Positions 21,934 to 33,224 of a DNA stretch of 64,000 bases are shown piece after piece. The DNA is taken from contig NW_006767437.1 in the NCBI RefSeq assembly GCF_000264995.1, positions 250,441-314,440 of the forward strand. Direction: 5' to 3'. Under the pieces are notes generated by a model that saw only the letters and a list, made by a program, of their open reading frames with translations, was not told where the DNA came from and searched no databases. A program made the position numbers and the translations under genes. The first letter of the stretch is position 1. The number at the start of each line of letters is the position of its first letter. Source of the stretch: Punctularia strigosozonata HHB-11173 SS5. Lineage: Eukaryota > Basidiomycota > Agaricomycetes > Corticiales > Punctulariaceae.

Positions 21934-23100
21934 TTCCGAGACGAGGGTGTGTGGGAGAAGCTACTTCGGCGCCCTTGGCTCATTCTGCTAGACGTTGAAC
22001 TCCTTTTATGAGATCCGACTGGGAAATAAACAATGAATCCGGCATCAGGCACAGGCAACGGTACTACGTATAACAGGGGTGAACGTACGTAGTGGATCAA
22101 TGTCAGTTGACACTGTCTGGGGAACCGTATTTTGACATGGTAAATCCAGAGGGATTTGGCGCGGTACCTGTCCAAAGAATAGGGCCTTGGCGCGGTACCT
22201 GTCCAAAGAATAGGGCCGCCCTTTGCTTCATTCCCATGCACTGACTGGGTCGGATAGTGCCAGGGCCTTGCAAGCATGAGCGCTCCCAGTTAGAGGATAA
22301 ACCATGCCCTATAGTAACTAGTTATTAGACGTGCTTGGAGGAGAGTGGGCGCACAGTAAGGCCAGCCTCTCGTCAGTGCTTGTTCGACCAACCAGTAGCA
22401 GTTCAGTCCAGGGTTTGCGGAGTCAGGTCGGATCGTCGGACTGGGAGATGATGCGGAGTTCTCGTTCTTGATACGCCTTGGCCCCGACCTAGGGCGATGG
22501 GTGAAAGGCGGGGTAAAACTTAGACAGAACTTCACTTTTGATCTGAAGGAAACGACCCTGGGCGAATGGGTCGCTGCTAGCCCCTGGATCACGCCCGGTC
22601 AAGAGCTGGCATCGTCGATCCTCAGAGCCAGCATTCCAGGGCCCGTATTAGAGTATAACGCACAGTGTCGGTACCACAACAGCCTTGATTCGGTCCCCGA
22701 AGTATCGCCATCAGTATGAGAGATTCGAGAAACCTATCGCAATGCGCGGGAGGATTCGATACGGACGCGAGCTCACGGTCCAAAGCGACCGATAATGAGT
22801 GGGGAACCAACAGCTTGGAGGTTTTGTGGGCCCAGGGAGATCGCAAGTTTTCTCCGCGATTCAAGAGAAGCTGTTGCAGGACATCTCTTTTCCCGTAGTA
22901 TACTGGACGTACAATATGGCCGGTACCAGGGCTCATATTTTTCACCCTTGCGCAAGCTCCCGGAGCTTCCGAATGCACCACCCAGTGTGTTGACGTCGAC
23001 AACGGCTACGAGCGTCCGCTGTGTTACTATCTGTAAGTCGCGCCGACGCGCTCTCACGTGCAGAGCGCGGTCACGGGACGAGGAACCAACTCCCACGACC
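21934..23100. other. Intergenic before the kinesin gene, with a 31-nt tandem duplication
   Basis: About 1.2 kb. It holds a duplicated 31-nt unit at 22156-22217 and presumably the kinesin promoter from about 22600 on. No conserved protein found. Confidence 0.5.
22156..22217. repeat. Two tandem copies of a 31-nt unit
   Basis: The unit starts TTGGCGCGGTACCTGTCCAA and is followed by AGAATAGGGCC. Copies are at 22156-22186 and 22187-22217 and look identical, so the duplication is recent. Confidence 0.9.
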
Positions 23101-25465
23101 ATGTCCCGCCTGCCGCGGCTGCGTTCGTCGCCCGAGCCGACAGCCTATGCGCCCTCCATCGCGAATGCGGAAAATATGCAACCCTCAAGACTAAAGAGAA
23201 AATCCCCCACCGACGACGAGGCCCAGGATCAGCCGCGGAAACTCCCCGCCATTTCCAGGCCAGGCGCGTTGGGACCGAATCGGACGGCGACGAATGTGCC
23301 GCGATCTTCGAACAACCTCACGGTCCCCAAAGCGCCAAGACTTGCTAGCTCGACAACTGCCTCCAGCTCAGCGCGGACCGTGCCTGCTCGCAGGACCGTG
23401 AGCAGCGGAAGCGTGCCCAGTACGACTGGTGCGCGACGGCCAGTAACGCGGAGCACCACGGCCGGGAACGATGCCGCCCTCAGACAACTGCAGGATCAAG
23501 TGTCCTCCATTGAAGCCGCGCGGGCCGCAGATAGCGCTCGGCTAGCGGAGGAGATGGACGCCGAGCGAACCAAGGTCACCCAGCTGCAAGCGCAGATGAC
23601 GATCACCAGGAACCAGGAGCTCAACCAGCGGCGCGAAATCGACTCCATGATCGAGGAGCTTGATACGATGCGGAAGAAGCACGCGCGAGAGGTCATGGAT
23701 CTTGAGATGGATATGAGGAAGAAGGACCGAGAAAACAGAGAGCTCCAGGAGGATCTCAAATGCTGCCGATCCGACCTTGCGCGAGAACGGGAATCCGTCT
23801 CGCAGCTCAAGGCCACCGTCGCGAGCCAGTCTACGGCGGACCTCACGAAGGCCGCCCAGATGCATGCTCTGCAGGCGCAGCTGAGCGCTCTTCAATCCAC
23901 CTATTCCACTGCATTGTCCCAGATCGCGCAGCTACAGCTGGAGGTGGAGACTGTGCAGAAGGAGAAGGAGCGACTAAGGAACGAGGTCATCGACGGCGAG
24001 ATGGTGCGGAGGAAACTCCACAATACTATCCAGGAGCTGAAAGGCAACATACGGGTGTTCTGCCGAGTTCGCCCGGCGCTTGCAGCTAACGAAGAGGTCG
24101 CTGCAATAACGTTCCCAGATCCGCTTGACCACAAGGAGATCGTGGTCGCCTCCTCCTCGGAAAGTGCGATGGGCAATGAACGCAAAGAGACATGGAACTT
24201 TACCTTCGACAAGGTCGGTGATAACTTTTGGTACGACTGATCCTTGCCCGAAACTTAGACGATTTCCCAGGTATTCGAGCCTCCTTCTACGCAAGCGGAG
24301 GTGTTCGAAGAGATTTCGCATCTTGCTCAAAGCTGTGTTGACGGGTGAGTAGTTGTCTGCCGTGTCATCAACGTCGCTGACGACTGCATAGCTACAACGT
24401 TTGCATTTTTGCTTATGGGCAGACCGGCAGCGGCAAATCGTTCACGATGGAGGGCGGGATCGTAAGGCTGTCTCTATCTCCTACGTACAATCCTGTGCCC
24501 TGACGTAGATACAGACAGACTCCACGGCTGGTATGATTCCACGGGCGGTAGAGCAGGTCTTCCGAGTCGCCGAAGACTTGAAGTCGAAGGGCTGGGAATA
24601 CAAGATGGAAGGGCAGTTCCTTGAAATTGTGCGTCTTCTCTCATTGGAGGTTTGGAAATTTTCCTGAACCTACTGTGCCAGTATAACGAAACCATCAACG
24701 ATCTCCTTGGTCACGGCGAACTAGACAAGAAGAAGCACGAAATACGACATGACGCCAAGAACGGCACGCGCGTCACCGACGTGAACGTTGTGCCGCTGCG
24801 CTCCCCGTCGCAGGTTCGGACGCTGCTTGCCGCGGCGCAGTCCAGGCGGACGGTAGCCGCGACGCTTATGAACGAGCGATCCTCCCGGTCGCACTCCGTA
24901 TTCACTCTGCGGATCTCTGGCACGAACGCGCAGAACGGCGAGAGGTGCGAGGGGTGCCTGAATCTCGTCGACCTCGCCGGCTCGGAGCGGCTCAACGCGA
25001 GCGGTGCGGCCGGGGACAAGGATCGGTTGCGTGAGACACAAAACATTAACAAGAGCTTGAGCGCGCTCGGCGACGTGATTGCGGCTTTGGGAGAGCGAGG
25101 AGCCAGCGGCGATGCCGCGAAGCACATTCCTTACAGGAATTCCAAGGCAAGAAGTCCGAATGTCGCGTCCTTGCCACATATTGACTCCCTCGTTCAGCTC
25201 ACGTACCTGCTGATGAACTCGCTCAGCGGCAATTCAAAGACGCTCGTGAGTAGTTCAGCGTCCTCGCCTACCCAGGAGCTGACCGTCCTGCCAGATGATT
25301 CTCAACTTGTCGCCTTTGGCCGCGCATCTGAACGAGTCTCTGTGCTCACTGAGATTTGCCACCAAGGTTGGTGATGGAACCACACGGAGTGAGATATGGC
25401 CTAACCCGTTTCTTCAGGTGAACAATACCATGCTAGGCACTGCAAGGAAGCAGCTACGCAATTGA
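23101..25465 (+). CDS. Kinesin-14 (C-terminal motor, Kar3/Ncd type)
   Basis: Minus-end-directed microtubule motor for spindle and nuclear movement. Start at 23101 ([13 protein letters not shown]). Residues ~1-140 are basic, Ser/Pro-rich and disordered, followed by a long coiled coil ([20 protein letters not shown] through [20 protein letters not shown]). The neck [14 protein letters not shown] places the motor at the C-terminus, which defines kinesin-14. Motor motifs are [19 protein letters not shown] (P-loop, with Ser rather than the usual Thr), [11 protein letters not shown] (switch I), [12 protein letters not shown] (switch II), [16 protein letters not shown] and HIPYRNSK. The motor is cut by at least seven introns between 24210 and 25430. 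The end is [18 protein letters not shown]. Family certain; minor exon borders inferred. Confidence 0.95.
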
Positions 25466-25733
25466 GGCGGCACGAGCTAGCGCCATTATCGTAATTTATT
25501 TGCCCTTTCGTGGGGGATCCTCGCTTTCTTATCGACAGCAGCGCATATTTCTTGTCCGTTTTCACCATGATTTGTAGCAGAATCCTGAACCTTCTTATTA
25601 TTCGATTGCTTCCATTGACAAGCATGGTTTCAGTTGCGAAGAACGAAACGGCATGGCTTAAATCCGACCATTAAGATGTCGTGCGACAGCAACAACAGAA
25701 GATACGACAACCGTCATCACCAACGTCCACAAG

Positions 25734-26991
25734 TTAGTCCCAGACCAGCTTGCCCGACGCGTCCACGCTCGCGGTCATCCCACCGCTCGGGGTTTTCGCG
25801 CTCGTCTTGAATTGCTCCGCCATGCGTGCGCGCTCGACCTCGCGCTTGTGCTTCGCGAGCAGCGCCTGCCTCTGCGCCTCGGCCTCAGCCTTGGCCGCCT
25901 TTTGCGCCTCGTGCTTGGCAGCGTTCTGGCGCTGTTTCTTCGTTGGCGCTTCCGAGGCGGCGGAGGGTGTCTGGGTACCAGAAGATGGCCGAGTGTTCTC
26001 TGTGAGATCGCGATACCGTCGTCAGTACGACGCAGACGTATGAGAAAGGTGGAGAGATAAGATGCACTCACTCGGCTTTTTGCTCTTGACGACTCCCCAG
26101 CCCTCATCGTCGCCCTCGCCGTCCGCCTCCTCCGCCACCCGAACGTCCTCGTAGTCGCCCCACGAGAACCCAGCGGCCGGCTTCTCGTCCGGGCGCGGCT
26201 GCACCCGCATGACGCGCGCGATCGTGGGGTAGTCGGGCGTCTCGAGCATGCTGCGTACGTTCGCGGTAGGTCAGCCATCTTTCTGAGGAGGAGGGTCAGC
26301 GCCAGGGCACGCACTCGTCGACACCCGTCTTGCGGGGCCTCGGGAGGAGCTTCTCCGCGAGCGTCTTGCGCTCGTCCGCAGCCGGCGGCTCGCTCTCCTC
26401 GTCCGTCCGCTCCGTGGTCGGCGTGGTCGTGCCCGTCACGGAGGTCGTGATCGCGTCGCTCGCGCCCACGTCGGCCGTCGACGGCGGCGCGGCGGGCGGC
26501 GGGGCGTCGCCCGCGGCCGCGCGACCGCGCCGACGCGACTCGACGCGGGTCCACTGCTCCTCCCTCGCGGCGCCCTTGCCCTGCGCGTCCTGCGGCTTCG
26601 GGGTGGAGGGGCCCGCGCCGCCCTCGCTCGCAGCGGCCCCCGCGGCCTTCTTCGTCTTCTTCTTCTTCGGCTTCTTGGCCGCGGCGGCGGACAGCGCGTC
26701 TGACCCGTCCTCCGCCGCGGTCGACGTCGACCCGAACTCGCCGGGGACGACGGGCGGGAAGGGCACGACCGCGGGCTGAGCTGCTGCTGCTGCAGGCTGA
26801 GCGGGGGCGGACGACTTGGCGGCCGCGCCCTTCTTCTTCTTGCCCTTCTTGCCGGCCGCTGCAGCCTTCTCGTCCGCTAGCGCCGCCGGTGTGGACGCGG
26901 GCGGAGAGTCGTTGTTGAACTGGAGGTACGCGACGGCGACGGTGCCGACGAGAACGACGGCGGAGAGGGCGAGCTCCGTAGAGAAGTTCAT
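25734..26991 (-). CDS. Membrane-anchored basic protein of unknown function
   Basis: Three exons ending in GKLVWD and a stop at 25734. Start at 26991 (MNFSTELALSAVVLVGTVAV), giving one N-terminal membrane segment or signal anchor. The rest is very polar: Lys runs (GKKGKKKKG, KKPKKKKTKKA), Ala/Pro-rich linkers, EEQWTRVESRRRGR, RKTLAEKLLPRPRKTGVDE, then MRVQPRPDEKPAAGFSWGDY and WGVVKSKKP. A predicted coiled coil comes before the end (KKQRQNAAKHEAQKAAKAEA). Anchor plus Lys-rich cytosolic tail plus short Trp motifs resembles an ER or nuclear-membrane protein that binds RNA or ribosomes. I do not recognise the family, so this is only an architectural guess. Confidence 0.7.
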
Positions 26992-27374
26992 GGCGTGGCG
27001 GCGGGTGGTGGATCCAGAAACGAGCGACGGGGGAGAGACGGTGTGTAACGTGCGTAGCCGAGAATAGAGAGTGGTACGCCGCTGCGCGCACGGCAGACAC
27101 GTCTCACACCATTCGCTCATGTGACCAGCAGGACCAGATAGCGATATTATTTATTCGCATTGCAGGCTACTATGTATAACACGCAGGCAGGAACAGGCAG
27201 GGGTTGTGGGCGGGTATACGAGGAACGTGCGATTATACAGACGCGTAAGAGGAGCAGAGAGAGAGAGAGGAATGAGCAAGCGACGGAGACGGAAAACCAT
27301 ATAAAACACACTACTACTTTATCGCGGAGGCACGGTCATTTTTTGCTACACACAGAGGACACCGGGGCCCCGCC
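26992..27374. other. Intergenic: promoter and 3' flank, minus-strand pair
   Basis: About 380 bp between the start of the membrane-anchored protein and the stop of the downstream disordered protein gene. AT-richer than its neighbours. No feature recognised. Confidence 0.5.
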
Positions 27375-30300
27375 TCAGAAGTCGGAAAAGGTCGACAGCC
27401 GCAGGCTGTCCGACGGCAGCTCGTCGTCGCCCCCGACGCGGAGGGTGCCGCCGGCGCGATCGGAGCGCTCCAGGAGCGCGTCCCACATGCGCGCCTTCTC
27501 CTGCTCGGACCGCAGCCGCGCGGGCGACGTCCCGAGCTCGCGGAACGTGACGGGCGACGGGGCGGGGGCCTGCGAGCGCGAGCGGGACCGCCGACCGTCT
27601 TTCATCGTGGAGGCGTTGCTGGCCGTGCGAACGGCGCGGCTCTGGCGGTCGTCCTCGTTGTCCTCGTCGTGGCGCTCGCGAGAGGCGGCGACGGCCTCGA
27701 GGTCCATGGTGATCGTCGGCAGCGGCGCCAGCGGCGGGATGAGCGGCGTGGTCGGGGCCACGGCGGCCGACAAGGGCCGGCGCGGGCTCTTCGCCGGGCG
27801 CGGCGGGGGCGGCGACAGCGCGCCCAACTCGGACGCGGGGAAGGAGCCCGTGACGGGCGAGGTCGCGGGGCGCGCTCCAAAGCTGGACGTGACGTGCCGC
27901 GCGCGCTTGGTCCGCGCCGCCGCCGAAAAGTCGTTCACGGGGCCGTCGGTCGAGAACGACGGGATCTCGGGCGACTCGGAGCGGAACGCGCGGCGGGCGG
28001 AGCGCGGGGGCGCGAGCGGGGCGGGATGCGCGTCGACGGCGGAGATGGGCGGGGGCGAGTCGTCCGCTTGTCGGCTACGAGCGGCGGTGGGCGAGCGCTT
28101 CGCGGGGTCCGGGTTCTTCATGAAGCTGAGGTCGAGCTTGTGCAGCTCCTCGAGCTGGCCGGGCGGTATGATGTACTTGCCGATCGCGGCGGTGCCGTGC
28201 GTGGTGCTCTGGATCTCCTCGCCGTAAGACGAGCTCGAGGAGCGCGAGGAGACGTTGCTCTTGAAGAAGCGGGAGGAGGACGCGACGTCGGAGGACGAGA
28301 TCGGGGACGAGGAGCGCGTCGTCGTGCTCGGCCGCGGTCCGGTGGTGCTCGTCGTCCGCGTCGACTTGCGTCCGCTGGACGTCGTCGGCGCCGGCCCCGA
28401 CGAGCTGCGCGGGTGCACGGGCGTCCGGGGTGTGCTGCGGAGCGCGGTCATGCTCGGTCTTGGGGAGAGGTAGCGCGTGAGCGGGTTCGGGCTCGAGCCC
28501 TGGCTGTCCGACGACGGCGACGTCTGCGTGGTCGTCCGGCTGTGCGCTGGCAAGTCGCGCGGGAGCGCGGGCACCGGCGGCGGCGACACCTCCGGGCTCG
28601 CGCTGCTGTACTTGTCCCTCAGCCCGCCGGTGCTGATGCGCTTCATGAGCTTCCACAGCTTTCCCCCGGGCGAATGCTCGTCCTCCCTGCTCTCCTTGTC
28701 GCGCTGCTTGCGGAGCTTGGCCTTGGGCGTCCCCGCGCTCGGCGCACCGTTCCGCGCGGACGGCAAGGGGCTCGCGACGGCGGCCATGTCGACGTAGCCG
28801 TCGATCGACAACCGGAGCGACTTGCGGCGTTCCTTCGGCAAGCTCGCCGACCGACGCTCCTGCAGGCTCTGCCTCGGCGCCTCGGCGCGCCTGTCCTCCG
28901 TCCCGGTCCCCGACGTCGACGGCGACGACTCGCCCCGCACGTTCGCCCTCCTCCACCGCGCCGACACCTTCCGCGACAAGCTGCGTCTCACCCCGCTGCT
29001 CCCGCTCCCGCTCCCGGCGTGGACGCTCGCCGACTTGTGCGAGGGCGCGTCCCAGCCGTAGTACGCGTCCATGTTCAGTCGCCACGCGTCGTCCTCCGGC
29101 CCGCCGACGGCGACCACCTTCCCCGACGTGTTCCCAAACACCGTATAATACACCCCGGCGGCGCTCCCGTTCGAATCGCGCGAGCTTGCCGGATTCGGGC
29201 TCTGCGCGGGTCTCGTCGTCGTCGCTTCCGGCGTCTGTTCCCCTGCCAGCATGGCGAGCTGCGACCGACGTTTCTCCTGCTCTTTGTACGCGAGCATGAT
29301 CGCCCTATGCACACACACACACACACACGAGATGGCGGTCAGTTATAAGACGTATAGATAAAGAGATCAAGAAAAAAAGATCCGATCAGGCCCCGACCGA
29401 AGCTGGCAACGGGGCCGTAACGGAGACGGGTCTGATGGGGGACTCACCCGGCTGGCGTGACGCTCCGCGGGAGCGGACTCTCGTTCCGTTCGGTCGGAGG
29501 GCGCGGGCTCCGGGAGGCTGGCTCGGGCGCGGTGGTGGCGCGTCGCGGACTGTGGACGGATGTGGGGAACGAGCCCGCGGTCGGCGTCGCCTGCGAGGGG
29601 CGCATGGTGCTGTGGCTAGAACGGTGTTTGAGCGCGGCCGGTCGGTGGTCCCTGTCCCTGTCCCTGTCCTTGTCCGACGGGACGGACTTTCGCGCGGAAA
29701 AGCTGGAGCGGCGGGGAGAAGGGGAAGGATCCTGGGGCTTGAGCGTGGGGGCGGCGCGCGAGTGCGATGCGGACGCGGTGTAGCTCGCCGACCGGTGCGT
29801 GCTGCGTTGCGCGCTCGCGGTGGACGAAGACGCCGTCTTGGGTTCGGCTGCGCTGGTGTACCGGCCGCGAGAGGGCCCTGCGCGGGGGACGGACGGCGGC
29901 TCGGACGCTTCGGACGGCGCGGAGCGCGTGGAGGAAGGCGCGGGCTTGCTGAGCAGGCGCTTCATGTCGAGCACGGAGGCGCCCGAGTCGGAGGCGTTGC
30001 CCGAAGACTTGCGGGAACTGGTCGGGTGGGACGAGGACAGGTAGCGGGCCGAGTAGGCTTTCAAGGCGGCCTCGGAGAGCGGGGTAGCGGCGGGGACAGA
30101 CGATGCCGATGGCGTGGCCGGCGAGGAGGTGGCCGGTCGGCGGGAGCTCGAGGGTTCGTGGCGGGCGGTAGGGCGGGAAGAAGAGGCTTCTTGTGCGGTA
30201 GAAGGACGTCGGCCGCCTGAGCCGCGTTCGGTGTGGGAGGCCGCGGGGGAATGCGAGCGAGCCCTGGATGCGGAGGGGGGCGGCTGGAGGGTGGCTGGCG

Positions 30301-30550
30301 AGCTGGACGAGGAGGGCGAGGAGGCGGCTGGAGGGGGCCCAGAGAGGGGAGAGGCCGTGCCAGGCGGGCGAGGGCCCATCGGCGAGCTGGACTGACGAGA
30401 CAAAGGCGGGCGGTTGGGCATGGGCGGTGCTCCGGGCTGAGGGTGGACGGAGAGATGGGGCAGCGAGCGATGGCTGCGAACGGAGTGCGAGGAGGAGGAC
30501 CTCGCGTGGTGGTGGGCGTCGCGGTCGTGAGTGCTGTGCGCCATGGGCAC
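27375..30550 (-). CDS. Large disordered Ser/Pro/Arg-rich protein, unknown function
   Basis: Two long exons: 30550 to about 29447, and about 29303 to 27375, giving roughly 1000 residues. Exon 1 opens MPMAHSTHDRDAHHHARSSS and is almost pure Ser/Pro/Arg/Ala disorder ending ESPLPRSVTPAG. Exon 2 begins AIMLAYKEQEKRRSQLAML, a helical segment, and then has the only globular-looking block, VYYTVFGNTSGKVVAVGGPE followed by DDAWRLNMDAYYGWD. The remainder is again disordered, with GEEIQSTTHGTAAIGKYIIP and PGQLEELHKLDLSFMKNPDP as short ordered islands, ending RLSTFSDF. The coding DNA is extremely GC-rich, which opens long false frames on the other strand. Likely a regulatory or scaffold protein with phosphorylatable Ser, but no known domain is seen. 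Confidence 0.72.
29304..29446 (-). other. Intron with a (GT)n microsatellite at its 3' splice site
   Basis: The intron of the large disordered-protein gene runs from GTGAGT near 29446 to CATAG near 29304. Immediately before the acceptor is an alternating GT repeat on the coding strand, seen as CA on the plus strand at 29310-29328. Confidence 0.7.
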
Positions 30551-33224
30551 GGTCGTCAGACTCAGACGCGGCTATCGCTCGACATGACGAGGGGGGCGAA
30601 GTGCTGGCGCGGTATGTCAGAGCAGGGCGTGGTATGTCGGTCGTCGCGAGCAGTGGCCGTGCGGGCGTGGCGGGAGACAAGGAGCGTGAGGATGCGTCGC
30701 GGACGCCGGGGAGCAGAGAGCGGAAGGTGGAGGACGACCGACCGCACGGACGACCGCCGCAGTTTTCTCGCTGGACGACCGCAAATTCCGAGCCCTCGCT
30801 TCTGGCGCACGTGACCCGGCGTTTGGCCACGCCCTTCCGTCCTCTCAGTCTCAGTCTCATCGTCAGACGCCTACCGTTGATGACTCGTGCGATGTACCGT
30901 ATACTACTGCCCCCCGATGGATATGACTGATGTCTCGTAGCAACATCCCCTAGCGCTTCAGCCGAGGTGATGTCGTCCCCAGGTGATCGCCGCGGCAATC
31001 AGCGACCGCATTCGCTCGTCCTCGCCACCTCCAGCAGTCCAAGCACGGGCACCCACCCATCGATCCTCGCCTTCGACTTCTCCGCCTGATGTGCCGCCCT
31101 ACCGTCGCCCCCTGCGATTCCCCGTTCAGCCTGGATACACCAAGCACGGGCCTCAACCCGCCGGCGGTCCAGTAGCAGCCCTCCACGCCCCAGACAGCCT
31201 CCCCCACTCACGCGGTGCTTACGATAGTCCCGAACCTTGTGCTCTCTTCCCTGCCTCTCTCCTCGAGGCAACCGCGACCCAAGTCGACGATCCCGATTCT
31301 CACGCCCAGGGTTCGCTGCCTCCGCCCGACCGCTTCCTGATGCCGCAGGGCCCGCTCTGGCCTCGCTCGCGAAGAAGCCCTCGCCCGCTTCCTTTCGCGT
31401 TGCCATCCGCATCAACGCCGCCCCATCAGCTCGACCAGATCCAGAATAATAATAAATTCATTAACGCGCCCGCGGCAGCCCACTTGGAATCATATGCCTC
31501 TTGTCTCGTCGCAATATTATTGGACGAGCCCGGTCGCCCAAGGCCGTGTCCAGAGCATACGCTCGAAAGCGAAGAAGTCGTCTGGAAGACGTCCAGCGTG
31601 TGGTCCATTTCGCGGATCTATGCTCCCCGGACTCGTCCGTTGGCCTCATGTACGCCTAGTGACCGTGCGTACGCATTTTTCATATCGCATGTCCATGTCT
31701 CTATTGCGATGCCGCTCACACGACATAGTTGATCGCCTGCGCGCGCGCATCTCGTTCCGTTATTCTCGGAGACCACTAAACAAAAAAACAAAAAGGCCGT
31801 CAGACCGTTTCGCGTCTGTCGCGGTTGTCGCAGTCGCCCGTTCTCTCATGGATCTTCCTTCTCTACAGGCCTCGTGTCGCTGCGGACGGTGCACAATCAG
31901 ACACGATTTGGCAGATCACCCGAAAAGAGGCCATGCCACCGCCCGTCGTGATTGGTCTCGACTGCGCCCAGAATACCACTACGGTCAGACCAAAGTTCGC
32001 CGCGTTCTCGTCGTACGTACGTCGCCCGTGAGACGTTGAACATCCTCCGCGGCGATGCAGCGTTCGCGCCGCCATCCTCCGGACACGATCAGCGCTGCGA
32101 CATCCAAGCAGAAACGTCTGACCGTATGTATACAGTGCTGGCATGCGACGCGCACGGAGCTCCCATAATCCCGGACCACACCATCGTCCCCGGCGTCCTC
32201 TTCACGGTATCCGCCGCCATGCTGCATCCCCGCGTCTTCGACCGGCATCCAAGGAGGAATGTGTTGGCGAACGCGCTCTGCAGCCCGTGACGGTTTTCGC
32301 GCCTTCGCCCACTTCACGCTCGGATAGCACCTGGACGCACCGAAACGCCATTCATACCGCGCTCACCCACTCGCTGTCTCTGTTCTGCCGGCCGCTATGC
32401 TAGCCCCGACTCGTCTTTGTCCCGCTACGACCCGCCAGTGGGCACCCACGCTCGAGGTCGTCTCCAACGACGCGTCGCTTTCAGGGCCTCTCGACCAGAC
32501 TTACTCTGCTCCTCCTCCAACTCACATGTATACATAGCGGTTAATCCGTTCTTGTTCGCTGCTCATCCACGTATCAGCTGCGACACAGGATTGTGGGCGC
32601 ATCGGTAATCATTCTTTTCCCGCTTGCAACTGTTCCTGTACGGCCGATTAGCACGTCCTCGACAAGGTTGTATTCGATACACGATGAGCTATACGTCACA
32701 GATACATGAATACATTCTCGTCGTTTCATTATCTCCCAATGCTCTCGATAACCATCGGGTTTTCGTAATCAAAAACAAACAAACAGATTCAAGGATGCCC
32801 AAGGAGGGATGAGCGGACAGCTGGCAAGAACGGTCAGAGAGAGGAAAAGGCGCTGAGAAACGCACCAGGCGCATTTGACGGTTCAGAAGAGGCAACGCTC
32901 CTATATCGGCTTAATATGACCCATGGCCATGCCAATATCGCTTTCAGGAAACCGAGCCTTGACCATTTTCTGCTTAAATTGACGCGATTTCATGTTTAAT
33001 CTATTTCACACTACGGTGCGATTGTAGACGAGGGCACTTCCTCATGTATTCAATGGCTCGTCGGTCAATGATATCGTAATGATGCAGCCCTGACGACGTC
33101 CCCTCAGGAAATCCTGGTTTCATCAAGTCGTGGCACGGTCGGATATCCGAACGCGTACTCTCCAGTAGGGCCGCATGTGCATGCCTAGAAATCAATGCGT
33201 TATTGTTCACTTGGCGCGTGCGCA
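30551..33224. other. Long stretch without an assignable gene
   Basis: About 2.7 kb. Several open frames exist on both strands but none has recognisable motifs or a consistent intron structure. A possible exon begins at 31933 (MPPPVVIGLDCAQNTTTV) and may splice at GTACGTACG to an open frame around 32030-32290, but I cannot link it to a family. The right end is the 3' flank of the ARG7-type gene. Promoter DNA of the disordered-protein gene is at the left. Confidence 0.4.

Noticed and set aside
27669-29348. A 559-residue open frame on the plus strand, Arg/Gly-rich
   Set aside because: It lies exactly opposite the disordered-protein exon in very GC-rich DNA where stop codons are rare; composition is Arg/Gly/Ala only and no motif is present.
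29444-30998. A second long minus-strand frame overlapping exon 1 of the disordered-protein gene
   Set aside because: It is a shifted reading of the same GC-rich exon, and it does not join the conserved downstream exon.
30983-31732. Plus-strand 249-residue Pro/Ser-rich frame
   Set aside because: No motif, no homologous pattern, and its composition matches chance open frames in GC-rich promoter DNA of this window.
33001-33224. Read-through extension of the ARG7 frame beyond the conserved end
   Set aside because: The conserved C-terminus EYVKINGDYRS is reached by splicing at about 33260 and stops at 33225; the longer unspliced frame reads intron and 3' flank.
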